A DNA stretch of 64,000 bases, from positions 167,892 through 231,891 of the forward strand of contig NZ_JACCDE010000004.1 in NCBI RefSeq assembly GCF_013415125.1, given 5' to 3'. This DNA is from Vreelandella glaciei (GTDB lineage: Bacteria; Pseudomonadota; Gammaproteobacteria; Pseudomonadales; Halomonadaceae). A program made the position numbers and the translations under genes. Numbering within the stretch: position 1 is the stretch's first letter; every line of letters begins with the position of its first letter. The notes beneath the pieces are model-generated. The model was not told the DNA's origin, did no database searches, and was given only the letters and a program-made list of their open reading frames with translations. This document shows, one piece after another, positions 22,995 through 31,222 of this stretch.

Positions 22995-25232
22995 ATGACC
23001 GAGTCGAATCAAAACGCCCCCTTGAGTCTGCTAGCCACTTGCCCGAAAGGCATTGAAGGCTTGCTCCACGATGAACTAGTGGCACTGGGCGCCACGCCGG
23101 GCAAAACCACGGTGGCGGGTGTTTACTTCACCGCCAGCCAAGCCATCGCCTACCGGGTATGCCTGTGGTCGCGATTGGCCAACCGGGTTATCTTAACCCT
23201 GGTACGCGAGTCGATGATCGATACCGCCGAGCAAGTGCGTGATGTGGTTGCCCGCATTGCCTGGACTCAGCACTTGGCGCCGGGCAATACGCTGGCAGTT
23301 GATTTTCACGGCCGCAGCGAACATATTCGCCACACCCGTTTTGGTGCGCAAACCGTTAAAGACGGCGTGGTTGATGCACTCCAACTGGCGGGGCAGGAAC
23401 GCCCCAATGTGGATACCAAAACGCCACATTTGCGCATCTACGCCCACCTGCACCGGATGAATTTAACCATTGGGTTGGACCTCTCTGGTGAAAGTCTCCA
23501 CCGCCGTGGTTATCGTCGTGACGTTGGCCACGCGCCGCTAAAAGAGAATCTGGCGGCGGCACTGCTGGTGCGCGCAGGCTGGCCCGAGCGCCTCAAGGCC
23601 GGTGAACCGTTGATCGATCCGCTTTGTGGTGCAGGCACGCTGCTGATTGAAGCCGCCATGATGGCCGCTGACCAAGCGCCTAACCTGAACCGTGATCGGT
23701 TCGGCTTTCACGGCTGGGCAGGGCACGATGATCTCGCTTGGCAGGAACAGAAGCGCGAAGCCGACGCGCGCGCGTCGATTGGCCGCAAGCGCTGTAAAGC
23801 CCAGCTACTCGGCTTTGATCAGAGCCCTGCAGCACTGACAGCAGCGAAATCCAATGCCATGCGCGCGGGTATTCCAGCCTTGATTAGCCTGCATGGTCAG
23901 AGCCTTGCCCAGTTAACCCGACCCGAAACACTGACAGCTGAGAGCGGGCTGTTGATCACCAATCCTCCTTACGGCGAGCGGCTGGGTGAGTTACCGGAAC
24001 TGGTGCGTCTATACGCTCAGCTTGGTGAGAAAGCCAAAGCGCTATTCCCCGGCTGGACCCTGGCGGTATTTACCGGCAACCCGGATCTAGGCCACCGGCT
24101 GGGCATGCGTGCGCACAAGCAGTACGCGCTTAAAAACGGTGCGCTAGATGCCAAGCTGCTGCTTATGGAGATTGGTGGCGCTGAGCATCCGCCTGCCGAG
24201 AGCGATACAAAGCCCGTCCAGAGCGAGAGCAGTGCAGTGGTGACGCCTAGTGAAACGGCGAGCGAAGAGCAAGCCGCCCACAAAAACCAAGACAATGCGC
24301 AGATGTTTGCCAATCGACTGATTAAAAATCAGAAGCGCTTGAAGAAATGGCTGAAGCAGAGCGGTGAAACCAGCTATCGCGTTTATGATGCCGATATGCC
24401 GGAATACGCCCTGGCGGTGGACCGCTACGGTGATCGGGTACATGTACAAGAGTACGCGGCACCTAGCTCGATCAACCCAGCCCAGGCGCAAAAGCGCTTG
24501 TACGATGCCTTGGAAGTCATGCCCGAGGCGCTTAACGTTGACGCCAGCAAAATCTATATCAAACGGCGCGAACGCCAAACCGGCAGCGCCCAGTACCAGA
24601 AGCGGGCCGCCAGCGGCGAACGCTTTGAGGTGCAGGAGGGCGCAGCACGGCTATGGGTCAATCTGCGTGACTACCTGGATACCGGGCTGTTCCTTGACCA
24701 CCGCCCGGTACGGCGCATGCTGGGCGAAATGGCCGGCGGTAAGCGCTTTTTAAACCTGTTCTGTTATACCGCCACAGTGACCGTACAGGCGGCCTTAGGT
24801 GGCGCCAGTGACAGCGTGAGCGTGGATATGTCCAACACCTACCTGGAGTGGGCCAAGGACAACTTTGCGCTGAACAAACTCGATACACGGCTGCACCGTG
24901 TGGTTCGTGACGACTGTTTCCGCTGGCTGGAAACGGCCAACGCTGAATTTGATCTGATCTTTATGGATCCGCCGACCTTTTCCAACTCCAAGAAGATGCG
25001 TGACACGCTCGACGTGCAGCGAGATCACCCGCGGTTAGTGGAGCTCGCCATGGCGCGCTTGGCACCCGGTGGCACGTTAGTGTTTTCTAATAACCAGCGG
25101 CGCTTTAAACTCGATGAAGCACTTAGCGAGCACTACGCGATTGAGGATATTACCGGGCGCAGTTTTGACCCCGATTTCCAGCGGCGCACTAACCTGCACC
25201 ACGTATTCCTACTTCGTCATAAGGTGTCATAA
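22995..25232 (+). CDS. rlmL: Bifunctional 23S rRNA (guanine-N2/N7) methyltransferase RlmKL
   Basis: Methylates G2445 (m2G) and G2069 (m7G) of 23S rRNA using SAM. 745 residues, two methyltransferases in one chain. An N-terminal THUMP domain is at about 45-165. The RlmL domain has DPLCGAGTLLIEAAMMA and the catalytic TNPPYGERLG. A linker rich in Glu/Ser/Ala (about 395-425) joins it to the RlmK domain with FLNLFCYTATVTVQAALGGA and FIMDPPTFSNSKKM-like LIFMDPPTFSNSKKM. The length and order match E. coli RlmKL (702). The start ATG at 22995 has no strong ribosome site. The next gene follows after 27 bases. Confidence 0.96.
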   Translation: MTESNQNAPLSLLATCPKGIEGLLHDELVALGATPGKTTVAGVYFTASQAIAYRVCLWSRLANRVILTLVRESMIDTAEQVRDVVARIAWTQHLAPGNTLAVDFHGRSEHIRHTRFGAQTVKDGVVDALQLAGQERPNVDTKTPHLRIYAHLHRMNLTIGLDLSGESLHRRGYRRDVGHAPLKENLAAALLVRAGWPERLKAGEPLIDPLCGAGTLLIEAAMMAADQAPNLNRDRFGFHGWAGHDDLAWQEQKREADARASIGRKRCKAQLLGFDQSPAALTAAKSNAMRAGIPALISLHGQSLAQLTRPETLTAESGLLITNPPYGERLGELPELVRLYAQLGEKAKALFPGWTLAVFTGNPDLGHRLGMRAHKQYALKNGALDAKLLLMEIGGAEHPPAESDTKPVQSESSAVVTPSETASEEQAAHKNQDNAQMFANRLIKNQKRLKKWLKQSGETSYRVYDADMPEYALAVDRYGDRVHVQEYAAPSSINPAQAQKRLYDALEVMPEALNVDASKIYIKRRERQTGSAQYQKRAASGERFEVQEGAARLWVNLRDYLDTGLFLDHRPVRRMLGEMAGGKRFLNLFCYTATVTVQAALGGASDSVSVDMSNTYLEWAKDNFALNKLDTRLHRVVRDDCFRWLETANAEFDLIFMDPPTFSNSKKMRDTLDVQRDHPRLVELAMARLAPGGTLVFSNNQRRFKLDEALSEHYAIEDITGRSFDPDFQRRTNLHHVFLLRHKVS

Positions 25233-25259
25233 GAGAGCTAGTATGAAGAGAGCTTCAGC

Positions 25260-25595
25260 ATGATTCAGCTATCGCTATACACAACCATGGGCTGCCACCT
25301 GTGCAGCCAATTAGAGGCACTGGTGACAGCGCTGGCAAATCAAAAGGTGTGGCTGCACCACATCGAGATTAGCGAAGATGATGCGCTGGTGGAGCGCTAC
25401 GGCGTGCGGATACCGGTGCTGGTGGATGGTGACGGCAATGAGCTGGATCGTGGCTTTGAGCTTGAGCGATTAAGCGCTTGGTTGCGCGAACGCGGCTGGC
25501 TGGATGAAGCGGCACTGGCGGGGTTTACTGCCCCGCCGGACACCACAGCACCCATAGGCGCCTATGAGCGTGGTGGAAGGCGCTTCTTAAGTTAA
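25260..25595 (+). CDS. Glutaredoxin/thioredoxin-fold protein (DUF836 type)
   Basis: 111 residues with the redox motif CHLC at 12-15 in MIQLSLYTTMGCHLCSQLE, followed by a short thioredoxin fold with the cis-proline segment YGVRIPVLVDGDGNELDRGF. This matches the glutaredoxin-like DUF836 family, small cytoplasmic proteins of unestablished substrate. It follows rlmKL by 27 bases in the same direction and is probably co-transcribed, a frequent pairing in gammaproteobacteria. The C-terminal tail after residue 85 is variable. Confidence 0.8.
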   Translation: MIQLSLYTTMGCHLCSQLEALVTALANQKVWLHHIEISEDDALVERYGVRIPVLVDGDGNELDRGFELERLSAWLRERGWLDEAALAGFTAPPDTTAPIGAYERGGRRFLS

Positions 25596-25637
25596 TAAGT
25601 GCATGGTTAGCAAAAAAGCATAGGGCCAGCGCGAAGC

Positions 25638-25919
25638 TTAAAGCACATCCAGTAGCGATAGCTGGCGCATCGCTTCCTGGCCTTCCGGGGTATGGTCGGC
25701 CACTTCCAGCACCTTGCGAAAGCCCCGCGAAGACTGAATAGTGGTTTCATCTTCCAGCCACATATGGGCTTGCTCCAGCGTATCGGCTAGCTGATGTTTC
25801 AGGCCGCCAAATTGGGTGCCGATTTGGCCCCAGGCGCGGCTGAAAATCCAGTCACCAAACATATCCTGGTGAATATGAACCAACACATAGTCATGGTTGG
25901 TTTCCCAGCGTACGATCAC
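25638..25919 (-). CDS. Small WGR-domain-like protein
   Basis: 93 residues. The pattern WIFSRAWGQIGTQFG at 24-38, preceded by YVLVHIHQDMFGD and followed by LADTLEQAHMWLEDE, follows the WGR fold (named for Trp-Gly-Arg; here Trp-Gly-Gln). WGR domains bind nucleic acid in PARPs and occur alone in many bacteria, where their role is not settled. The C-terminal helix (VADHTPEGQEAMRQLSLLDV) is outside the domain. A GGAGAGT site precedes the ATG. It is convergent with the preceding gene and divergent from pdxB. Assignment is by motif; function not known. Confidence 0.65.
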   Translation of the reverse strand: MIVRWETNHDYVLVHIHQDMFGDWIFSRAWGQIGTQFGGLKHQLADTLEQAHMWLEDETTIQSSRGFRKVLEVADHTPEGQEAMRQLSLLDVL

Positions 25920-25939
25920 AACACTCTCCTTACTTAGCT

Positions 25940-25987
25940 TTTAAAAGATAGCCTTTAAAAGATAGCCTTTAAAAGATAGCCTTTAAA
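25940..25987. repeat. 14-base tandem repeat upstream of pdxB
   Basis: Three exact copies of TTTAAAAGATAGCC (25940, 25954, 25968) and a partial fourth (TTTAAAC). It lies between the divergent WGR-like gene and pdxB, where both promoters should be. Confidence 0.9.
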
Positions 25988-26046
25988 CACGCCTGCCCAT
26001 CAAGCCGTCGCGGGCGGTATTGTAAAGCCCGGATACCCAAACGCCT

Positions 26047-27204
26047 ATGAAACTTGTCATCGACGCCAATATCCCCGCTGCCGAGCACTGCTTCGGCCAT
26101 TTCGGTACGCTCACCCGTGTGCCAGGGCGGGAGATAAACGCCGCCCACCTTCGGGATGCCGATGCGCTCATCGTGCGCTCCATTACCCAGGTCAACGATC
26201 AGCTGCTTGCCGATATTCCCGTTCGCTTTATCGGCACCTGCACTATCGGCACCGATCATATCGACCAGGCAGCGCTTGCCCAGCGCAATATCGCCTTCTC
26301 CAGTGCACCAGGTTGCAACGCCGAAGCGGTGGTTGATTATGTGCTGAGCAGCCTGCTAACGCTGGCGGAGCGCGATGGTTGGGCACTTAGCGAGCGCACC
26401 GTGGGTATTGTGGGGGTGGGTAATGTCGGCAGACGACTACAGGCAAGGCTAACCGCCATGGGCGTGGCAACGCTGGCCTGTGATCCGCCCAGAGAAGAAG
26501 AGGGGGCTGAGGAAGGCTTTCACTCCTTAGACGCTCTGATCGAGCGCTGTGACGTGCTCTGTCTGCATACACCGCTAACCCGCGAAGGCCCCCACGCGAC
26601 GTATCAGCTACTCAACGCTCAACGTATCGAGGAGCTGGCACCAGGGTGCGTGCTGCTCAATGCCGGGCGCGGCGACTGCGTGGATGGCTTGGCGCTGCGG
26701 AGTCGTCTTGCGGGCAAGGGCGATATCAGTGCCATATTGGACGTGTGGGAGGAAGAACCCGATATCGATGCAGGTTTGTGTGATCTAGTCTCTCTGGCAA
26801 CACCGCATATTGCCGGGCATAGCCTGGATGGCAAGCTGCGCGGCACCTGGATGATTCAGCAGGCGCTAGCCCGCCACTGCGGACGGCCTAGTGGATTAAC
26901 ATTCGCCGATATTTGCCCACCGCCTGCGCTGGCGTCCCTGCATTTGCAGCACGCGCTCCCTCCGGAAGATGCACTTAGACTCTGCATGAGAGCGGTGTAT
27001 GACGTACGCCGCGACCACGATGCGCTACAGCGCCAAACCCAACATCACGGAATGCGCAAAGGCTTTGATGACTGCCGTGCCAACTACCCGCTGCGGCGCG
27101 AATTCGCCACACTCAACGTGCAGCTGTCAGGGGAGGCGGTAGCGCTGGAAGGCTTATTGCGTGGAGCAGGGTTTAATGTGATTCGCAAACTCAGTGAGCA
27201 GTAG
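26047..27204 (+). CDS. pdxB: Erythronate-4-phosphate dehydrogenase
   Basis: Second step of DXP-independent pyridoxal phosphate synthesis: oxidises 4-phosphoerythronate with a 2-oxo acid acceptor. 385 residues. N-terminal MKLVIDANIPAAEHCFGHFG is diagnostic of PdxB among the D-2-hydroxyacid dehydrogenases. The NAD-binding GIVGVGNVGRRLQARL, catalytic Arg in LLNAGRGDCVDGLAL, Glu in EEEPDIDAGL and the His in TPHIAGHSLDGK are all present, and the C-terminal PdxB dimerisation domain (about 285-380) is complete. No clear ribosome site at the ATG. A REP-like inverted pair follows. Confidence 0.95.
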   Translation: MKLVIDANIPAAEHCFGHFGTLTRVPGREINAAHLRDADALIVRSITQVNDQLLADIPVRFIGTCTIGTDHIDQAALAQRNIAFSSAPGCNAEAVVDYVLSSLLTLAERDGWALSERTVGIVGVGNVGRRLQARLTAMGVATLACDPPREEEGAEEGFHSLDALIERCDVLCLHTPLTREGPHATYQLLNAQRIEELAPGCVLLNAGRGDCVDGLALRSRLAGKGDISAILDVWEEEPDIDAGLCDLVSLATPHIAGHSLDGKLRGTWMIQQALARHCGRPSGLTFADICPPPALASLHLQHALPPEDALRLCMRAVYDVRRDHDALQRQTQHHGMRKGFDDCRANYPLRREFATLNVQLSGEAVALEGLLRGAGFNVIRKLSEQ

Positions 27205-27208
27205 ATTA

Positions 27209-27274
27209 GGATCGCGAACGTTAGGCTCCCAGCCAACTAGATGCAGTCGTGGGAGGTAGCTTTAGCTCGCGACC
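27209..27274. repeat. REP-like inverted pair (BIME-like) after pdxB
   Basis: Left arm at 27209-27232 (GGATCGCGAACGTTAGGCTC onward) and right arm at 27250-27274 (TGGGAGGTAGC, TTTAGC, TCGCGACC) are imperfect reverse complements. The right arm matches the reverse complement of the element at 10929-10953. It lies between convergent pdxB and htpX and could act as a bidirectional terminator. Confidence 0.65.
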
Positions 27275-27287
27275 CTAAGGGCGTTAC

Positions 27288-28193
27288 TTACTGACGATAA
27301 GCCGCTTCTTTTAACGCTCGGATGCGCTCATCCAGGGGCGGGTGGCTAGCAAATAGCTTTTCCACCAGCGAGCGCGTTTGGCCTTTGGTGATGGCCATGG
27401 CGCGCAGCGTATCTGGCATTTGATCAGGCATTTCAGTTTCAGTTTTCAAGCGCGCCAGCGCGCTGACCATGGCATTAGTACCTGCTAAGCGTGCACCGGC
27501 TTCATCGGCGCGGTATTCGCGGTAGCGCGAGAACCAGGCGACGATAGCCGAGGCCAAAATACCAAACACAATTTCCGCAACCATGACCACTGCAAAGTAG
27601 CCCATAAAGCCTAGACCGCCGCCGCCATCGCTGCGGCTGCGTAGGAAATTATCAACTAAATGCGCCACTACCCGTGCAAAAAACATCACAAAGGTGTTCA
27701 CCACGCCCTGAATTAGCGCCAGGGTGACCATATCGCCGTTAGCGACGTGGCCAATTTCGTGAGCCAGAACCGCGCGCACTTCTTCTGGACGCATGCGGTT
27801 GAGTAGGCCTGCCGAGACGGCCACCAGCGCATCGTCTTTGTTCCAGCCTGTGGCAAAGGCATTGGACTGCTGAGCCGGGAATATGCCCACTTCCGGGGTT
27901 TTGATGCCTGCCTCGCGGGAGAGCTCAGCGACCGTCTCCAGCAGCCACCGTTCGGTGGAGTTGGAGGGCGTTTCGATAATCACCGTGCCAGTGCTGCGTT
28001 TGGCCATCCATTTGGAGATAAACAGCGAGATAATGGAACCTGCCATACCGAAAATAAAGCAGAAAATCAGCAGGCTGGTGAAGTTGATGCCCTGGCCGCG
28101 CAGATAGCCCTCTACGCCTAGCAGGCGCAGGGTAATACTGGCGACCAGCAAAACCGCTATGTTGGTACCTAAAAACAGCAGAATTCGCATCAT
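27288..28193 (-). CDS. htpX: Membrane protease HtpX
   Basis: Zinc metallopeptidase of the inner membrane that cleaves misfolded membrane proteins. 301 residues. Two membrane helices are at about 4-24 and 38-60, the M48 active site is HEIGH at 145-149, two more helices at about 158-180 and 195-220, and the third zinc ligand Glu lies in [15 protein letters not shown]. The C-terminal [11 protein letters not shown] is conserved in the family. Monocistronic in appearance. In E. coli it is under Cpx control; no operator was recognised here. Confidence 0.96.
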   Translation of the reverse strand: MMRILLFLGTNIAVLLVASITLRLLGVEGYLRGQGINFTSLLIFCFIFGMAGSIISLFISKWMAKRSTGTVIIETPSNSTERWLLETVAELSREAGIKTPEVGIFPAQQSNAFATGWNKDDALVAVSAGLLNRMRPEEVRAVLAHEIGHVANGDMVTLALIQGVVNTFVMFFARVVAHLVDNFLRSRSDGGGGLGFMGYFAVVMVAEIVFGILASAIVAWFSRYREYRADEAGARLAGTNAMVSALARLKTETEMPDQMPDTLRAMAITKGQTRSLVEKLFASHPPLDERIRALKEAAYRQ

Positions 28194-28310
28194 GGTGCAG
28201 GTTCTCCCCTAAAGTTCATCGAAGCATTACTAGATTAATGGCTTAGATACGTGCTGTTCATGGCAGTTTCAAGTCATGGCGGTGTCAATGAGTCGATTTA
28301 ATTACCGGAC

Positions 28311-29558
28311 TCACTGGCGATAGCGCGACAAGAAATTGGCAAAGCGGTCGAGTGCATCGCCTAGCTGGTCTGCCCAGGGCAGTGTCACAATGCGCACATG
28401 GTCGGGTTCTGGCCAGTTAAAGGCAGTGCCCTGTACCAGTAATATTTTTTCCTGCAGCAGCAGATCCAGCACCATCTGCTGGTCGTCTTTGATATTAAAG
28501 ACCTTGGGGTCGAGCCGCGGAAAGGCGTACAGCGCGCCTTTCGGTTTCACGCAGGAAACCCCGGGGATCGCATTCAACTTTTCCACGGTAATATCGCGCT
28601 GGGCCAGCAGCCGCCCGCCGGGCAGGATTAAATCGTTGATCGATTGATAGCCCCCCAGCGCGGTTTGAATCGCGTGCTGGGCGGGCACGTTGGCACATAG
28701 CCGCATGGAAGCCAGCATATTCAGCCCCTGGATATAGTCCTGGGCGTTTAGCTTGGCCAAGTTGCCGGAGATAATCATCCAGCCCGAGCGGAAGCCGGCG
28801 CAGCGATAGCTTTTGGAGAGCCCGTTCATGGTGATGACTAATTGGTCATCGTCCGCCAGCGCGCCCGTGGCGGTGTGCTCGACGCCGTCATACAAGATCT
28901 TGTCGTAGATCTCGTCAGAGAACACCACCAGGTTATGCTGCTTGGCGATCGCCAACACCTCTTTCACCACGGCAGGCGGATACACCGCGCCGGTCGGGTT
29001 GTTGGGGTTGATCAGCACAATGGCCCGCGTGTGGCTGGTGATCTTGGCGCGAATATCCGCCATGTCAGGCGTCCAGTCGGCCTGCTCGTCGCACAGGTAG
29101 TGCACCGCGTGGCCACCGGAAAGGTGAGCGGCTGCGGTCCATAGCGGGTAGTCCGGCGCTGGAATCAGTACCTCATCGCCGTCATTCAGCAGCGCCTGCA
29201 TGGCCATGACGATCAGCTCAGACACACCGTTGCCGATGAAGATATCCTCAATCCCCACGCCGGGAATCTGCTTGCGCTGGCACTCCTGCATAATCGCTTT
29301 ACGGGCGGAGTAGAGACCTTTGGAATCGCAGTAGCCCTGGGCCGTTGGTAGGTTACGCATCACATCCTGAAGAATCTCTTCCGGCGCCTCGAAGCCGAAG
29401 GGCGCGGGGTTGCCGATATTCAGCTTGAGAATTCGTTGGCCTTCCTCTTCCAAGCGCTTGGCGTGGTCGAGCACCGGGCCACGAATGTCGTAGCAGACAT
29501 TGTGCAGCTTATGAGATTTCTTTAACGGTTGTGATTCGTGCGACTGCAGGGTATCCAT
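28311..29558 (-). CDS. alaA: Alanine-synthesising PLP aminotransferase (AlaA-like)
   Basis: Class I/II aminotransferase that makes alanine from pyruvate and glutamate in E. coli. 415 residues. LKLNIGNPAPFGFEAPEEIL, PLWTAAAHLSGGHAVHY, NPNNPTGAVYP, FSDEIYDKILYDG and the PLP lysine in NGLSKSYRCAGFRSGWM all follow AlaA/YfbQ. The open frame begins at a TTG at 29573; the ATG at 29558 (MDTLQSHESQPLKKSHKL) is the likelier start. It lies upstream of htpX with its own leader. Substrate specificity is inferred from the close motif match. Confidence 0.88.
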   Translation of the reverse strand: MDTLQSHESQPLKKSHKLHNVCYDIRGPVLDHAKRLEEEGQRILKLNIGNPAPFGFEAPEEILQDVMRNLPTAQGYCDSKGLYSARKAIMQECQRKQIPGVGIEDIFIGNGVSELIVMAMQALLNDGDEVLIPAPDYPLWTAAAHLSGGHAVHYLCDEQADWTPDMADIRAKITSHTRAIVLINPNNPTGAVYPPAVVKEVLAIAKQHNLVVFSDEIYDKILYDGVEHTATGALADDDQLVITMNGLSKSYRCAGFRSGWMIISGNLAKLNAQDYIQGLNMLASMRLCANVPAQHAIQTALGGYQSINDLILPGGRLLAQRDITVEKLNAIPGVSCVKPKGALYAFPRLDPKVFNIKDDQQMVLDLLLQEKILLVQGTAFNWPEPDHVRIVTLPWADQLGDALDRFANFLSRYRQ

Positions 29559-29664
29559 GAGGTGTCTGTCCAAAAGTAGCTAGAGGCCCAAAAGTGTCCA
29601 AAAAAACATGAGTGCTTAAAAAATGTCCGTAAGCCGTGTCTTTGGCTAAAGAGCAGTCAGGCCA

Positions 29665-30621
29665 TTATGCGTCGGAAAGCGCTTGATTGTCTTCGTCGTT
29701 TTGCACGGGCGGCGGAGGAATATCCGCAGGAGTTTCAAGCGTTAGCCTGCCCAGCTTGCCGTCGCGTAGTTCGTGAAGCAGTACTTCGGCGCCACGGTGC
29801 AGATCCACCGCGCCACCAGGGCGCAGGCCGCCTCGGCGGGCAGCAATATCTTTTAAGATGGCGTTGCCGTCAAAGCCAGCAATAGCGAGAAAGTCAGGCT
29901 TTTTGGGGCCGTCCGCATCAATGTCGTGGGGAATGTCGGGTGCCGCGTAGGGCGGCAGCTCTTTGAGCTTATAGCGCTCGATGAGCGCTTCAGGGTAGCG
30001 TTTGGCAAGCTCCGCGCTGGTCACAATCGCCACGTCCGTGTATTCAATGGCCGTGTCGCGAATGGCACCGGTGGCGGCGAGGCGATAGGCGCTGGCCTGG
30101 TCTTCGATTTTGGGCCACAGCACGCCTGGGGTGTCGGTAAGGGCTACACGCCCATCAATACGCACCTTTTGTTGGCGCTTGGTCACCGCAGGCTCGTTGC
30201 CGGTTTTGGCGATTTTTCGCCCTGCTAAGCCGTTAATCAGCGTGGACTTACCGACATTCGGTATGCCCATTACCATTACGCGGACATCGCGATCAGCACG
30301 CACGGCACCGGCCAGCTCATGGCATAGCTTGGGGATTTTCTTTAGTTCGCGGGTATTGGTGGTGGTGACAGCTAGAGCGCGCATATTCTCTTGGGCATCG
30401 AAAAAAGCCACCCACTCGGCCGTTCGCTCAGGGTCGGCGAGATCGGCGCGGGAGAGAATTTTCAACACCGGCTTATGGCGGGTTAGCTCGGCCAACATCG
30501 GATTGGCGCTGGAGTAGGGCAGACGCGCGTCGAGTACCTCGATCACGACATCGATCTCTGGCAGCACCTCCGCAATCTGGCGGCGGGCCTTGTTCATATG
30601 TCCTGGAAACCAGCCGAGCAT
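29665..30621 (-). CDS. ylqF: Circularly permuted GTPase YlqF/RbgA-type, ribosome biogenesis
   Basis: 318 residues with GTPase motifs in permuted order: G4 at about 56-60 (LSRADL in place of the usual NKxD), G1 GIPNVGKSTLI near 120, G3 DTPGVLWP near 160. It opens with WFPGHMNKARRQI, typical of YlqF/RbgA. RbgA in Bacillus matures the 50S subunit; in gammaproteobacteria the role is less clear. An Arg/Lys-type change in the G4 motif is common in this branch and may loosen guanine specificity. AGGAGAG precedes the ATG. Probably a single gene; msrB upstream has its own terminator. Confidence 0.9.
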   Translation of the reverse strand: MLGWFPGHMNKARRQIAEVLPEIDVVIEVLDARLPYSSANPMLAELTRHKPVLKILSRADLADPERTAEWVAFFDAQENMRALAVTTTNTRELKKIPKLCHELAGAVRADRDVRVMVMGIPNVGKSTLINGLAGRKIAKTGNEPAVTKRQQKVRIDGRVALTDTPGVLWPKIEDQASAYRLAATGAIRDTAIEYTDVAIVTSAELAKRYPEALIERYKLKELPPYAAPDIPHDIDADGPKKPDFLAIAGFDGNAILKDIAARRGGLRPGGAVDLHRGAEVLLHELRDGKLGRLTLETPADIPPPPVQNDEDNQALSDA

Positions 30622-30640
30622 GAATCTCTCCTACAAGCAC

Positions 30641-30673
30641 AAAAAAAGCGGGCTGCCATTATAGCAGCCCGCC
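30641..30673 (-). terminator. Terminator of msrB
   Basis: GCGGGCTGCCA at 30648-30658 pairs with AGCAGCCCGC at 30663-30672; on the minus strand it is followed by seven T. It lies 14 bases past the msrB stop. Confidence 0.85.
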
Positions 30674-30687
30674 GGACTTAACGCTGA

Positions 30688-31086
30688 TTACTCGTCGGGG
30701 TGAAACTCCAACGACACCGAGTTGATGCAGTAGCGTAAGCCGGTGGTATCGGGTGGCCCATCGGGGAATACATGACCCAGGTGGGCATCGCAGTGGGAGC
30801 AGACCACCTCGGTGCGCTGCATGCCGTGCGTGGTGTCGGTATGCTCCTCCACACAGCGGGTGCCCAGCGGCCGGTCGAAGCTTGGCCAACCGCAGCCAGC
30901 GTCAAACTTGTGCTCGTTCTCAAACAGTGGCGCATTACAGCACACACAGTGGTAAATGCCCTGCGCATCGCGCACCTGATAGTCGCCGGTGAACGGTCGT
31001 TCAGTGCCTTTTTCACGCGCAACACGGTACTGCTCTGGGGTTAGCTGTTGTTGCCATTCGTCGGGGGATTTTTCTATTTTCGCCAT
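30688..31086 (-). CDS. msrB: Peptide-methionine (R)-S-oxide reductase MsrB
   Basis: Reduces methionine-R-sulfoxide in proteins. 132 residues. Zinc site CxxC pairs are visible in [11 protein letters not shown] and [17 protein letters not shown], and the catalytic cysteine in [13 protein letters not shown]. The frame is open to 31113, but the ATG at 31086 has GGAG at good spacing and gives the standard start [16 protein letters not shown]. Cytoplasmic (no signal). It has its own terminator. Confidence 0.96.
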   Translation of the reverse strand: MAKIEKSPDEWQQQLTPEQYRVAREKGTERPFTGDYQVRDAQGIYHCVCCNAPLFENEHKFDAGCGWPSFDRPLGTRCVEEHTDTTHGMQRTEVVCSHCDAHLGHVFPDGPPDTTGLRYCINSVSLEFHPDE

Positions 31087-31222
31087 GGGGTTCTCCTTTC
31101 CCTCTGGTTTCAATCATTCAGAGGCTTATTAGGCAGACTAGCTTATCACTTGTGTAAGTGACAGCTAGCCACCTGCCCAAGTTCAGCCTGTGCGAAGGCT
31201 GAGAAAGCCGCCAGTCTGCTTC

